A stretch of 64,000 bases of DNA from Trichosporon coremiiforme (Eukaryota; Basidiomycota; Tremellomycetes; Trichosporonales; Trichosporonaceae): positions 310,001 to 374,000 of the forward strand of contig BCJJ01000004.1 of NCBI GenBank assembly GCA_039545355.1, given 5' to 3'. The notes under the pieces were generated by a model. The model searched no databases. It saw nothing but the letters and a program-made list of their open reading frames with translations, and was not told where the DNA came from. Both the position numbers and the translations under genes were made by a program. This document shows, piece after piece, positions 43,010-55,039 of the stretch. How positions within the stretch are numbered: position 1 is the first letter of the stretch; every line of letters starts with the position of its first letter.

Positions 43010-45294
43010 CTAGTCGTCCTGCTCCATGTCCTCGTCCTTGTCTCCGTCCTCGTCCTCGTCGTCGCTGTCGCTGTCCGAGTCGGACATGTCGTACGACAGC
43101 CCACCCTTCTCCTTGTTCGCGGCCCACTGCTGCGCGGCCTGGAAGAACTTGAATGTCGTCGGGTTGCTCTCGCGCTCGTCGTCGGGGAAGACGAGGTCCC
43201 AGTATTCTCCGAGCTCGCCATTCTCCTCTGTGCGCCAGCGCTTGCGCGTCTGCGGCTTGAGCTCGGCGACGCGCGCGCGGTCCGCGTCGCTGCCGTGCTC
43301 GTCCTCGAACTTGGCCCAGGCCTCGAGCAGGAGCGCGCGGTCCTCCTTCTCCCCACGTGCGCGCAGGTCCTTGTACCCGCGCTCGAAGATGGCGCGGGCA
43401 CGCTCCGCATCGCCCTCCTCGCCCTCGATCTCGTTGCCGTCCTCGTCCTCCCCGCCGCCGATGGGCGACGCCTCCATGAGCGCATACGACGTGAAGACCT
43501 TGAAGTGGCCCGTCCGCTCGAGCAGGCGCTCGTACAGGTGTCGCGCGCGCTCGCGCTCGCCCTCCTCCACCTCGAAGTCGATGTAGGCCTTCCACACGAG
43601 CTCGGGCATGTCCAGCTCCTGCTGCACGGCGAGCTCGAAGATGGCGCGCACACGCGCAAAGTCCTCGACGGCGCCTTCAACCTGCGTCCACTGGATCCAC
43701 GCCGACGACAATGACGGGTCGTACGTCAGGAACTTTTCGTACAGTGTCCGCACGCGGTCAAACTCGCGCAGCCGCATCTCCAGCTCGATGTAGCCCGTGA
43801 ACAGCTTCGGTTTCGGGCACATGCCGAGTGAGGCGCCGAGCACCTTACGCGCCGCGTTCACGTCCAACCGCCGGATCTCAAAGTAGGCGTACTGCAGCCA
43901 CAGCTTGGCGAACGTGAACTGCTTGTGCGGGACGAGCTTGATCGCCGCCTTGTATACGTCGCGTGCCCGGTCGTAGTCTTGCGTGTCCAGTTCCTCGAAG
44001 ACGGCGTACTGCAGCCAGAGGTAGATGTATCGTCGCCAGAATCGCTTCTCGGTCGCGGGCGGGACGTTTGCGACGGCACGCTCGTACACCTCACGCACTC
44101 GCGAAGGGTCCGCCTCCTCGCCATCCTCCAGAGCAGCCCGATACGCATCTTCCTCCAGTCGAGCGAGCGAGAACCAGGCGTCGTAGTTTGTTCCGTCGTA
44201 GGCGAGCTCTTCCTCGTACTGGATTCTCCGCTTTCCGAGCACCGTAAGCTCCACGCCGGATCGGTCGCCGTGCTGCTTCTCGAACCGGGTGTAAGCCGCG
44301 TACACTGATGTCAGCTACCATCTCACAAGCACAGCTGGACTTACAGTTGGCAGACTTGGATCTCGGCAGACGAGACAGAGCAAACTTGTAGATGACACGA
44401 GCGCGCTCGTACTCCTTCAGCCTCGTCTCCATCCTGGCGAACGCGCCGAATACGACCTGCGCCTTCTCAATCTGGTCCTCGTCGTCTCCAAAGAACTCGA
44501 GCGCGGTCTGGAACACCTCGCGCGCCTTGTCGGGCTTGCCGCGCTCCTCCTCAAACTTGGCCCACAGCACCCAGTTCTTCGGGATGGGCCGCGTGCCGAT
44601 CCAGCGCTCGTAGACGGCGCTCGCGCGGTCGAGCTCGTTGTACCGCTCCTCGAGCTTGATGTACGACTGCCACGCCTTGTCGTCCGGCTCCCACTGCATC
44701 CAGCGCTCGAAGATCTGGCGCGCACCCGCAATGTTGAGGAGGAGCTCCTCCAGGTACACATACTTGTACCAGAGGCCGTCGACGCGGGGGAGCAGCGTCA
44801 CGGCACGGTCGTACAGGTTGCGCGCGTGGTTGATGTTGCGCGCCTTCAGCTCCATGTCGGTGTACTTGATCCAGAGCGGGACCGACCGCGGGTCGACATC
44901 GAGCGCTCTCTCGAACACTGATCGCGCACGCTCAAACTCATTCTGCGACGCCTCCCAGGTAGCATACCGGATCCAAGCTGAGGTCAGTTCGCTGTCGCAA
45001 CACGTCAAACTCACCGATGATCGCATCGCGGTTATACCGAATGCGGCCTTCGAACTCGGTACGTTTCCGGCCCTGGTACTCCTGCAGCTCCTCCAGGTCC
45101 TGGATACGCTGCTTCGGCGCCTCGACGGCGATCTCCTGGCGGTCATGGGCTTCGCGGAGAATCTGCTCGGCAGTGATCTGAATGTTAGCTGGTATAGCTC
45201 GGAAAGCTGTCGGCAGCATGAGACTCACCTGTACTGCTGCCGGAGCGCGATTCTTGACGCGCGGGGCGCGGTCGCGAGCGTCCCTCGTAGCCAT
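43010..45294 (-). CDS. CLF1: Pre-mRNA-splicing factor Clf1 (crooked neck, HAT repeats)
   Basis: Exons 45229..45294, 45015..45177, 44345..44977, 43010..44304; introns of 51, 37 and 40 nt; 718 residues. It opens [29 protein letters not shown], the conserved Clf1/Syf3 start, then at least a dozen HAT (half-a-TPR) repeats such as [30 protein letters not shown] and [26 protein letters not shown]. The C-terminus is an acidic Asp/Ser run ([24 protein letters not shown]). Clf1 scaffolds the Prp19-associated complex during spliceosome activation. An extra Glu/Gly insertion ([16 protein letters not shown]) lies between late repeats. Confidence 0.94.
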
Positions 45295-45654
45295 GGCGAG
45301 ACGTCTGGTGCGGTATGCGCGGTGAGCTTGTCAACAAGTCTCGATCGTCATTGAAGTCAACTTCAGTGGCAAGGCACCCAGCCAGTCGGCGTTTCACGGC
45401 CATGTGGCATGTGTGGCACAGGCCGCCAAAGGTGAGTATCTCGATCTTCCATTTCGTCATCCATGCATGCTGCTATGGATGCATTAGACGGGATGCACGT
45501 TCAGCTGACGCTGGCGATAAAACAAGGTAAGAAGCTGGATGCATAAACCTCGATGTTGGAACAGAAATGCCTATAGAAATAGCACGAGTAATGATACAAC
45601 AGTAAACCCCTCTACGATCGTCTAAGCCGGTCCTATGCGTTGCACACGAAGCTC

Positions 45655-46564
45655 TTAGTCGAGGTTCATGCCCATACCGCCGCCCTCGGCAGGGACGAGA
45701 CGGCTCTCGCGCTTCTTCTTCTTGGCGCCCGCAATCTCCTGCTCGGCCATGATCTTGCGCTTGGCCGCGCGGATCTTGATCTTCTCGCGCTCGGCAGACT
45801 TGTCCTCGACGTCGACAGTCTTCGTGCGGGGCTGGACGAGCTCGATGTGCTTCTCGACATCGGCGGCGGCCTCGCGGAGGTTCTTCGACTTGTTGCCGGA
45901 CATGCTGGCGGGTTAGCTGATTGCGGAACTTCCAGTACCCACCGGTTCTTCCAGAAAGCACGCTCGCGCTTGGTGCGGATCTCCTGGACACGCTTCATGG
46001 CCTCAAGAGTAGTGGCAACAAGCTCACGGTCGTAGCGAACAGGAACGTTGCGACGCTTCTCGAACTCGTAGGTGGAGTCCTGGGATATTAGCTCTTGTAC
46101 GACTCTTTCTCAGCTGGGCGGCAATCTAGGTCGAAAGGTGAGGGAGCGGTAGAGGTGGCACGACTATCATCACGGCAGTCTGCGTTGCAATAATCTGCTA
46201 CGACCACGCAGGCTGGCTTGAACACATGCACTGCAGATCGGCCTGGTCGCAACATCAAACAGACTTGCACCATCGATGGCACAATCACAATCGTTGCGAC
46301 CCTTCGCTGTGCGACCCCTCTACTGCTGCCTTCCTCCCGACATCGGCTGCCGTCAAATTTGTTACGTACGACAACCATCTCCTTGCCGTTGGCACGACGG
46401 AAGGCCTTGGTCCAGCGGACCTTACGAGGGTTACGCTTCATCTTGAAGTTCTTGTGACATTTCGAGGAGCAGAAGCGGAAGGTCTTGGCGTCGTTACGGA
46501 CGAACATGGTGCCGTGACCGGGGTACACGTTGACGGAGCAGAAGTAGCACTTCTCGATTCTCAT
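45655..46564 (-). CDS. RLP24: Ribosome biogenesis protein Rlp24
   Basis: Exons 46370..46564, 45943..46079, 45655..45904; introns of 290 and 38 nt; 193 residues. It begins [49 protein letters not shown], the L24-type zinc ribbon (CxxC...CxxxC), then [36 protein letters not shown] and the Rlp24-specific C-terminal helix [14 protein letters not shown] segment ending in KKKKRESRL. Rlp24 occupies the eL24 site on pre-60S particles and recruits the AAA-ATPase Drg1. The 290-nt first intron is exceptional for this window and may hold a snoRNA. Confidence 0.93.
46101..46180 (-). ncRNA. Candidate C/D-box snoRNA inside the first Rlp24 intron
   Basis: In the sense of the host gene the intron holds a perfect C box GTGATGA (46173..46167) and a D box CTGA (46113..46110) about 53 nt apart, with a short GACT/AGTC pairing outside the boxes. 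Size and host (ribosome biogenesis gene, exceptionally long intron) fit an intronic snoRNA. C' and D' boxes are not clear and no rRNA target was established. Low confidence. Confidence 0.3.
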
Positions 46565-48137
46565 TGTTGCTGGCGATTAAGGAGTGGTAGTGGATGTTGT
46601 TGTCAGACGAGCAGATCGCGAGCAACGAGCTTGTGTCATAGAAACTTCAGATGCGAGCATGGACCCGGAAATCTGAAGGACTGGGATAAAATGGAGAAAA
46701 TTGAAAGTCGAAAATTCGGCGTCGTCGTCGGGTGCCATCTTCCCACGGTGGTCACTGCTCTGAGCAAGCTTCATGCCAAGGCTAAACCGGACAGGGGCGG
46801 GGGATCGGTGTGAGCTCTGTAACAGGGCGCGGTAGTACGTAACAGGAGCGTCTGAAGCGTTCCCCAAATCTGGAGACTGCGAGGACGCCATCGCCCAAGC
46901 CACACTCATTTAGCTCAGAGCCACCGGACGGCTGCCCAAGGAGCGCGCATGAATAATGGCTTGCACTGCCTGCGGCGGCGTGGAGCCTGTCGGAGCCGGC
47001 GCTTGCGAGCGGACTGACACGCCGCGCGACACTTCGGGGCGCTTTCTCGGGGACGCGTCGCGAATGTGATCTGCGATCTGCGACGTGATGGAGCCAAAAT
47101 TTTATCGGCGACGGAGAGACATGGGACGCGGGTTTGAATTGCATCGTCGCGTCAAAGTAGTCAAGTTGATCGGGTCTGGGGTCCTGATGACTTCCGGGAT
47201 CCCGGTGCCAGCTGGAACGTGGAACACCATGTGTACAACCCCGGGTGTTCGGAGAACGGGGGCCAGGAGGGTAGGGAGTGCACGGTGGCTCACGTCCGGT
47301 TGAACGTTTGATGCTGCGCGAGACTGCGGCCGACGTCCGAGCAGCGGCACGGCAAAACGACACAGCGATAGAGCGGCAGGGAAAGGCACTAGCAAGATAC
47401 GTGGGAGTGTGAGACGCGCTTGCAGATCGGAGCGGGTCAAAGGCGACGGGTTGTACGGGTTGCACGGGAACAGGACTCAAGCGTCCAGGACGAGCAATTA
47501 TGGGCATGGTCGGGGACAATCTCACACGTTTCGAACCGTAGCTGAATTCAGGTTCTGACAGGACAAGAGGTGAGCACGCTGCCATGGTGGCCTATGGTGG
47601 GACCGGTGGGACTGGTGGTGGCCCAAGTCCCAGGTGCTCGCTCAGGATTTCAGTTTAAGGGATCTCATGAATGGCGCCTAGAACGGAGAACGACGCCAGA
47701 GTGAGCATGGAAGGGGTCAGAGGGCAAGGGGGGAGGAGGGAGGCAGGGAATGAGGGCAGTCCGCAGCCGGTCAGCCAGGCAGCAGACAGTCAGGCCCGCC
47801 AACCCGCACACCCGCACGCCCGCACCGCTGTACGCCGCCCGTCAACCACGAGCGCGTAACCAAAATCAGTCAATCAGCCAGCGCGACACCCGGCCCTTCG
47901 CGATCATCATCATCGCACTCTCCCATCCACCACCTCTCCTAAATCTCAACCTTTTTTCCATCTCTCTACCACCCCATCTCCGTCCCTGTCTCACCCCCCC
48001 TCCTCCCCCGTCGGCGTAGTCTCCTGCTCCGACTTCTCTTTGCATCTCAACGCCTTACATCGCGAGCAACCGGATCACACGTTGCTCTTTCAACCTCCAC
48101 TTTCCTTGGACCAACAACTTTCTAACACCTACCAACC
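46565..48137. other. Intergenic: Rlp24 and GDP-mannose pyrophosphorylase divergent promoters
   Basis: 1.6 kb without a supported gene. A 267-codon minus frame at 46782..47585 has no motif. 47,920-48,060 is strongly CT-rich on the plus strand and is likely the leader of the highly expressed pyrophosphorylase gene. Confidence 0.5.
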
Positions 48138-49965
48138 ATGAAGATGAGTCCTACCACACACGCCGCACATGGCTAAAGCTAACTTCTGTGTACGCTTTAA
48201 TTCTTGTCGGAGGCTTCGGCACTCGCCTTCGTCCCCTTACTGTACGTGCTGATCGACGGTTGCGACGCCGTTCTGTGTGCGGACGACGCCGCCACGTCAC
48301 AACCAACACCGACCAATGTTTCGGACCGTGGACTGACTATGCAGCTTTCGTGGCCCAAGCCCCTCGTTGAGTTCTGTAACAAGGTGCGTTGGACTGAACT
48401 ATAGAGCTCCGTCGCCTTTGCTGACTCGTGCAGGCCATGATGTGAGTGTCGCCCTGGCTGCTATTCCCGCGAAATCGATTGCCGTGCCGGGACGCTGAGG
48501 ACCTGCAACGACGCCTCAAGCCCGAGCGTTGCTGTGTCGGTATCGGATAGCTGGGAACGCCCTCTAGGAGTTGGGTTACTGACGTTCAGCCTTCACCAGA
48601 TCGAGGCTCTTGTTAAGGTGGGTACTGTGCAAGCTGACAGCCATGGCTACTAGAGGCTAACGTTCAGGCCGGTGTTAAGGACATCGTTCTTGCCGTCAAC
48701 TACCGCCCCGAGGTCATGGTTTCCGTCCTCAAGAAGACTGAGGAGGAGTACGGCATCACCATCAACTTCTCGGTTGAGACCGAGCCCCTGGGAACGGGTG
48801 GGTTCCGATCTGGAGTGACCGTGACAGCCTGGTCTAACCGCGCTGGCGTATCGCGATGCTCGCCTTTGGGATTTGTGAGCTGACAGTATCACAGCTGGAC
48901 CCCTCGCTCTCGCTCGTGACATTCTCGGCAAGGACGACTCGCCGTTCTTCGTCCTGAACTCGGACGTCACCTGCACCTACCCCTTCGAGGAGTTCCGGTG
49001 AGTTGTGGCTGCAAGTCTGATAGTGGCAGCCAAAAACTAACGTATACAGTGACTTCCACCTTCAGCACGGTTGTGAGGGTTCCATCATGGTGAGTGACGC
49101 GTGTTTCAGACTCCTGGGTCAGCTAGAGAGCGCACCACTGACTCGCGCAGGTCACCAAGGTCGCCGAGCCGTCCGCCTACGGTGTCGTTGTCACCAAGCC
49201 TGGCTCGACCGTTATTGACCGCTTCGTCGAGAAGCCCGTCGAGTTCGTCGGAAACCGCATCAACGCCGGTATCTACATGTTCAACCCCTCGGTTCTCGAC
49301 CGCATTGAGCTCCGCCCGACCTCGATCGAGAAGGAGATCTTCCCCGCTATCGCCGCCGACCAGCAGCTGCACTCCTACGACCTCTCGGGCTTCTGGATGG
49401 ACGTCGGTCAGCCCAAGGATTACATCTCTGGAACGTGCCTCTACCTCTCGCACCTCACCTCGCAGAAGTCGCCCATTCTCGCCGACCCGGCGCAGAACAA
49501 GTGGGTGTACGGAGGAAACGTTCTCGTCGACCCTGTGAGTGTCAAAGCTGAGAAGTTTGGTGAATTGTAGCTGACCTGTCCAGACCGCCGAGATCGACCC
49601 CACCGCCGTTATCGGTCCCAACGTTGTAATTGGCCCTGGCGCTAAGATCGGCAAGGGCGTCCGTCTCCAGCGCTGCGTCATTCTCGCCAACGCCAACGTC
49701 CGCGACCACGCCTGGATTGCCAGCTCCATCGTCGGATGGAACAGCACCGTCGGCCGCTGGGTAAGCTATCAGCCATTCTCCAAAAGCTAACGCCAGTGCC
49801 GTGTCGAGAACATTACCGTCCTGGGTGACGACGTCAGCATCAAGGACGAGCTGTACGTCAACGGCGCCTCCGTCCTGCCCCACAAGAGCGTGAGTTATCT
49901 CCTCTTGGGTAACAACTGACCCCCAGATCTCCGCCAGCATCACCGAGCCCCGCATTGTCATGTAA
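48138..49965 (+). CDS. MPG1: GDP-mannose pyrophosphorylase (mannose-1-phosphate guanylyltransferase)
   Basis: Twelve exons: 48138..48143, 48194..48241, 48345..48383, 48434..48441, 48590..48617, 48668..48797, 48895..48997, 49050..49089, 49151..49534, 49584..49760, 49797..49889, 49927..49965; total 364 residues, the length typical of the family. It makes GDP-mannose from mannose-1-phosphate and GTP, feeding glycosylation, mannans and capsule-type glycans. Motifs: [18 protein letters not shown] with the nucleotidyl-binding GGx[43 protein letters not shown]-terminal left-handed beta-helix ([18 protein letters not shown]); ending ITEPRIVM. Exon 1 has 6 nt and exon 4 only 8 nt (AMI). The first intron is AT..AC; without it neither ALILVGG nor the reading frame can be joined. 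Confidence 0.95.
48144..48193 (+). other. AT-AC intron in the GDP-mannose pyrophosphorylase gene
   Basis: 50 nt starting ATGAGTCC and ending TCTGTGTAC, located after codon 2 (ATG AAG | GCT TTA ATT). No GT..AG pair in the region yields the invariant K-A-L-I-L-V-G-G start. The 5' site differs from the common GTGAGT donor of this genome only in the first base. The branch point GCTAAC, 13 nt from the end, is the usual major-spliceosome type and not the U12 TTCCTTAAC, so this looks like a U2-type AT-AC intron. Confidence 0.8.
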
Positions 49966-50727
49966 GCGGACTCACCGTACCCCCAGCTCCGCAGCTCCGC
50001 AGCTCTATATCTCCCATCTCCGCTACCCGCGTTGCCGCACAGCAGCGTCAGACCAGGCGGCCATCCCCTGGCTGCCTCTATACCAAGTACCAACCACCAT
50101 CACGACTCGGGCCCGTAGGAGGGTTCTGCATTTAATGCATTCGGATATTATTATAGCAAACTGTGGCCGGGCCGGGGGCTCCGGTCGGCCTGGCTGGAAT
50201 CCGGGTGCCTGTACAGCGAGGGCATGGCGGCATGACCGCACCGTGTTGTTTGGAAAAGCACGCTACTGAGGAGAATGAGCGATCGTGAGAAGATGCGATC
50301 GAGCTGGTGCGGGAGGTTGGGTCGGTATGCCGAGAACAAGACGGACGGAGCGAGCGAACCGAGCGCGAGGCAGACGCTGCTGAAGTGCCGGAGCGGCGTA
50401 AGTGGAGTCCTCTCGCTATTGACTGCGGGCTGATTCTGCCGGCTAGGTCTGACGGTGGGTGGCACGCGGCATGCTGGTAGTTGAATGTCGGGAGTGGCAG
50501 AGTGGTCACGAGGCTGTCTGTACGTTTGATGGGTCATGGGTCATGGGCCGGGTGAGCCGGGAGTGTGATATGGTTTCCGAATACATGTCCGTGGTCTTGT
50601 GTCTGCTGTTCGTCCCTCAGTCCTCAGGCGTATGCGGCATTGGTATCAGCTGCCAGTGGTGAAGACACTATCCTGTCGGGCAGCGAGAGATCAAGCAATC
50701 GGTGGAGGCAGCTCGAGCATCGAGCAT

Positions 50728-50771
50728 TGAGCCCGACCGTGAGCCCGACCGTGAGCCCGACCGTGAGCCCG
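50728..50771 (+). repeat. 12-bp tandem repeat
   Basis: The unit GAGCCCGACCGT is repeated about 3.7 times without interruption. Non-coding context. Confidence 0.85.
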
Positions 50772-50930
50772 GGAAGTGGTAGAGTGTGGCCAGCAAAGTT
50801 GACTGAAATGTTCATCAGTGCCTTCATCCCGAACCAAAGCGTCTGTGAGCGGAGGCACAATCCTCCCTCGTCGGTCGTCGGCGACGACGTGGTGTCCCAG
50901 CCGAACAGAACGCCGAGCTGTCGTCAGCGA

Positions 50931-50985
50931 GTGAGCGAGTGAGCGAGTGGTCAGTGGTCAATGGTCAGTGGTCAGTGGTCAGTGG
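50931..50985 (+). repeat. 7-bp tandem repeats
   Basis: GTGAGCGA-type units followed by five to six copies of TGGTCAG with one variant (TGGTCAA). Simple-sequence repeat between genes. Confidence 0.8.
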
Positions 50986-53900
50986 AGAGCCAGTCGTCTT
51001 GGCGACTGATGACGAGCGATCTCAAATGTGAATTCGAGAGGGTGTCGAGCTTGCTGTTACTAGTGAATGTGAGTCAAAACTCTGCCGCCAAAGTGAGGGG
51101 CTAGGCCGTCTTGTCCTCCTCGATATGGACAGCTCCACACTGTCAGTCACTCAAGCGCATCAGCATTGGAGTCTTGGCGAGAACAGCTCAACAAGTCACT
51201 GTGTGATAGACAGAGGTTGCGGACATCGAGTTCATGACCAACTTGGGCTCGTTATGTAACACCAGCATTGGCTGCTAGTGTGGAAGTGTCCACCCCAAAC
51301 CAAAACAGTGGACGTTTCGTGCCTCCCAGACCTCAGGACAAACGGGACGTGTGTCCCTGTATATTCAGGGCCTCATTCGATCCCTGTCCCTGGGCAGTTC
51401 CCGGTGCTCTTCGCGTTGGGTACGACGACTCCCACCACCGCCGCACCCGCTTGCACGGGATGTATATTCTTGGCTCGAGGACGACCGTGGAAGCTCTGCA
51501 GCTCCCGTAGAACCCAACTGGTTACTTGCAGGTGCACGAGCAACTTTGTACGCTTTGCTGGATCCGGAGTAGACGTGGGGAAGTCGAAGAGAAGAATCAG
51601 GGCGCGGCGAGACAGTCAGGGATCCCGGGCCGTCGCTCTCCTGGGCTCAACCTGGCACCCGCTGCGCCCTCGAACCCGTAGCGCTATTCTGGCTCCTGGC
51701 ATGCTCCTGGCTTGGGTCCTCGCTTGGGCCGTGCGGATCTCCCGGACTCGCGTCTGGGGTCACTCAAGCTGAGACCTTGGTCCTCCAACACAAAGCTTGA
51801 GCCTGTGATCGTCATGAAGCAAAGCGAGCAGACAACAACATGCATCAGGCATCAGGCGTCAAGCTCTCGATCTCATCGGGCTCTCGGACCTCTTTGTACC
51901 TTCTTGAATGGCTTTGGCCGCCGCCCTCTGCAGTAATGCAGACGCCCTCGCTCCGCTCGCTAGGCTCAGCGTGCCCAGCGCGCCGGTCCAGAATCCAGAC
52001 TGTACACACGCATGGATCTCTTGGCCACGCATACGAGCCGACGGCACTTGAGGAGGAGAAGGATCCAGTACACTGGCCTCGCCTCCTTTGCGCATGTGTC
52101 TGCGCGTCTTGCTCGTCACCGCTTTCCCACACTGTGGATATGAACGGGTGGCTGTCTCGTACGAAGTTGTTAAGCTGCCTCACATTGCTATCGTTCTGTT
52201 CACCACCTCTGCTGGCCGACTTCGGAGCGTAGTTCCCCCGCATCAGCAGCAACGCACAAACGTTTCCTTCGACCCCACTTTCCTCACTCGCTGCTCCGCG
52301 CCCAAGCCCGTCCCACCTCCATTTAGCGCGGCAGCTCTGACACACCGCTGCGCAACTACCGCCCATCTCCGCTCTCCGCGCACTGCGTGCTTCACTCGAA
52401 TACCGAGCACGCACCGCGCGCAGTCGTCTGCATCAAGCGAAGCAGGACAGTCGTAGCGAGAGCATCAGAGAAGGTGTCACATTCGGGCGCGTGCTCGTTT
52501 TGTGTCAAACCATCGAGCTTGTCTTCCTAAGCCAGTCAAGGCTTACGGACGGGTCAGCTGGTCTGCTGGGTGTCTTCTGCAGCACTGCTCACTTCAAGCT
52601 TCCAAGAATTCGGCACGTCCGGTTGTCGCGCTTGTCGCGTCGAGCGTGTTCGATAGCGTCACCACTGGCCGTGCACTCACGCCTCTGCCCTCCACTTGTC
52701 CTTCGCTGCCCCTCGTGGCCCTTCGTTGCCCTTCGGAAAGGACGTTCAGGACGCACTAAGCGTTCCGGAGGTTACAGTTGGAATCAGCTCGACTGCGTCA
52801 GCCGTACTCGCTGCTTTCACCTGGCACATACTGTAAGCGTTGTCTGCAAGCTGCACCAGAGGAAGCCAATCCAAGCCGGCCAAGACGCAAACGAAGCACG
52901 TACGCAAGTAGGGTTGAGCAACCTCCGACTTCCCCGCCGCCGCTCCCCTCGCCGCCCCTCGCCGCCCCCCTTCGGCACCCCGGGCCCCTGCCGTCTGAGA
53001 GCGTAACACCGGAGCCTCCACCGCACAGCCTGCCCAGCTGCCCAGCTTGCCAGGTTTGGTCCCCCCAAACCGAGTGTGCAACAAGCAGTGGCCGGTCCTG
53101 TGCGCTTGCACGCGTTTACGTTCATCATCGCTGCATAGCCTGCCCTCGCCCGCAGGCACAAGAGGGAACCTCAGAGGGACGCTTAGGACGGCACTAGCTT
53201 GGCTTCTCCGAGACAACAAGCAGACTGTTCGGCAGGCTTGTTTCGACTTTTCGACCGTTTCGAGTGTTTCGACGGCACTTGAGGATTCCTTCTGTCCATC
53301 GCCCCCGGGTGGGGTCTGAACGCTCAAAAGGTCAGGCGCGTCAGCCTTTGAACGTCCTGCCTTGCTCCCTGCCGCCTGCCGCCTGCAGTTTGCATCCATC
53401 CTGCGAACCTGCCTTCGACCCTGCAGAATCGCTTGAGCTGTGGTAGCCTGCTCGGTGTGTGCGGTGTGCCAGTCCCAGACGCCAGACGCGAGACTGTGAT
53501 ACTTGATACTTGGCTGTGTAGCGCAGTGCCAGCCCAGTGCCAGCCCAGTGCAGCCCCGGTGCAAGCCAGCCCGCTGCCCGCTGACCGCTCCCAAGCCTTC
53601 CAAGCCTGCCCAAGGCTGGCAAAGAGCCCGCCCGCCCCGCCCACTGTTCGCGAGCGCACCAGCGCACCAAGCAAGCAGTGCAGGTTGCATTCCCCTCTCG
53701 GAAAGACTTCCCGACATTATTACATTATCGCACACCCGACCCTGCACCCTGCCCCCGCCAGCCCTTCGACGCCCTTGGCCCTTGGCCCTGCACCCGTTCC
53801 CTCCTGGCACCCTTCACCGCCGTTCCTAGAACAGCCTAAGCCATTCAAGGTCACCACCCACGTCCACCCTGGCCCTCGTCCACCGCTTCCCAGCGTCCAT

Positions 53901-54712
53901 CTCCTACAGCACGCTAGCGGGATAGCGAGCAAAAGCCTTTGCTCATCGCGACAGGACACAGGACAGCACAACGGCAGCAGAACAACACAGCGGCACAGCT
54001 GCTGCAGTCTAGCCTTAGATGGTCTGCGAATCCCGCCGCGCGCCTGCTGCCTATACCTGCGTTTGCTCTGCACACACAGCGCCCATCCTCCCCTTCACGC
54101 CCGCCTGTCTTTCGTTCCACGAACCCATACCAGCCCGCGCGCCAGCCCGCGCTGCCCGTACATACCAGACAGAGGTCAACTGCGTAGCCTAGGTCCTCGT
54201 CCGGTCGCCGCACCATCGCTCTCGTCACAGTTGCATTCACTTCTTTCTCCTCATTTCCTCTTTCTGTCCGCCCTTCCCTCCCCTCCTCTCTCGCCTCCTA
54301 CGCTCCTCGACCCCTCTACGCTACTCTCTACACTCTCTTGCCCTTCCCACACCAACACTACCTTCCACACTCTTTCACAACTTGACTTCCTACCTACGTT
54401 CCTTACTTCGACTGCCGACCGCCGTGCGCCATCCCCAGCCCCGTCGTCCCTTGCTTCGCGCGCTCACTCGACTGCTATCTATTGTCCTTCCGCGACGCCA
54501 AACTTCTCATCCCTCAGTTCTTCATTGTCGTTCGTCGCTATCGGCCACACCCCGGAAACTTGTGCATCGGCCCCGCCTCGCCTTTCGCGCACGCGTAGCT
54601 CGCTTCGTCCGACGATTGCGCGGGAGTCCCGTGTCCGACACACACTTTCGCATTACACTTCCCTCCCTCTCCCCCATCCTGACCGGCCTCCGGTAACATC
54701 ACTGCCAGTCGT

Positions 54713-55039
54713 GTAAGTCACCTCTCATTCCTTCTTTTGCACCGCGCTCGGCGCGCATCAACATCAACGCGCCGCATACCCTCGATCTCGATGCGCCGCG
54801 TCCGTGAGCCTCCCTGCGCATCCCTTGAATAAGCATAAGGAAAGGGGCGCAACGCCTAGACAAAGTGGCGTTCTTGGAAACACAAGGTTCACACATGCCG
54901 AGAAGCTGTTACGAGTACGCACGCAGAAACAAGACTCCCGCGAGCTGTCCCCCGCCAGCTAGCAACGGAGCTGCACGCGTCCCTCTTCCCTTTCACTCTC
55001 TTCCTTTGCTCCGTGAACTTTGAGCTGATCCGCGCGCAG
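54713..55039 (+). other. Probable 5'-UTR intron
   Basis: Donor GTAAGT at 54713 and acceptor GCTGATCCGCGCGCAG ending at 55039, ten bases before the start codon of the membrane protein. At 327 nt it is longer than most coding introns here. It separates the CT-rich leader from the coding exon. Confidence 0.5.

Larger units (their letters stand above)
49966..54712. other. Long gene-free region; distal part probably the leader of the next gene
   Basis: 4.7 kb in which I support no gene. Simple repeats occur at 50728-50771 (12-bp unit) and 50931-50985 (7-bp unit). From about 52,900 and especially 54,240-54,700 the plus strand is CT-rich, giving a 427-codon open frame (53433..54716) whose composition and weak third-base GC preference look like leader rather than protein. 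The region ends at a GTAAGT site with an acceptor just before the next start codon. Confidence 0.5.

Noticed and set aside
46782..47585. 267-codon minus-strand frame upstream of Rlp24
   Set aside because: No motif, low-complexity composition; probably promoter DNA between divergent genes.
48144..48193. Minor (U12-type) spliceosomal intron
   Set aside because: Although the ends are AT..AC, the donor ATGAGT lacks the U12 ATATCCTT consensus and the branch point is the ordinary GCTAAC of this genome.
50728..50985. CRISPR-like array
   Set aside because: Units of 12 and 7 bp with no unique spacers in a eukaryotic context; simple tandem repeats.
53433..54716. 427-codon plus-strand open frame
   Set aside because: Open mainly because the strand is CT-rich and so poor in stop codons; product is Pro/Ser/His/Arg-rich without motifs, third positions lack the strong GC preference of real exons here, and a comparable open frame exists on the opposite strand (52746-53810).
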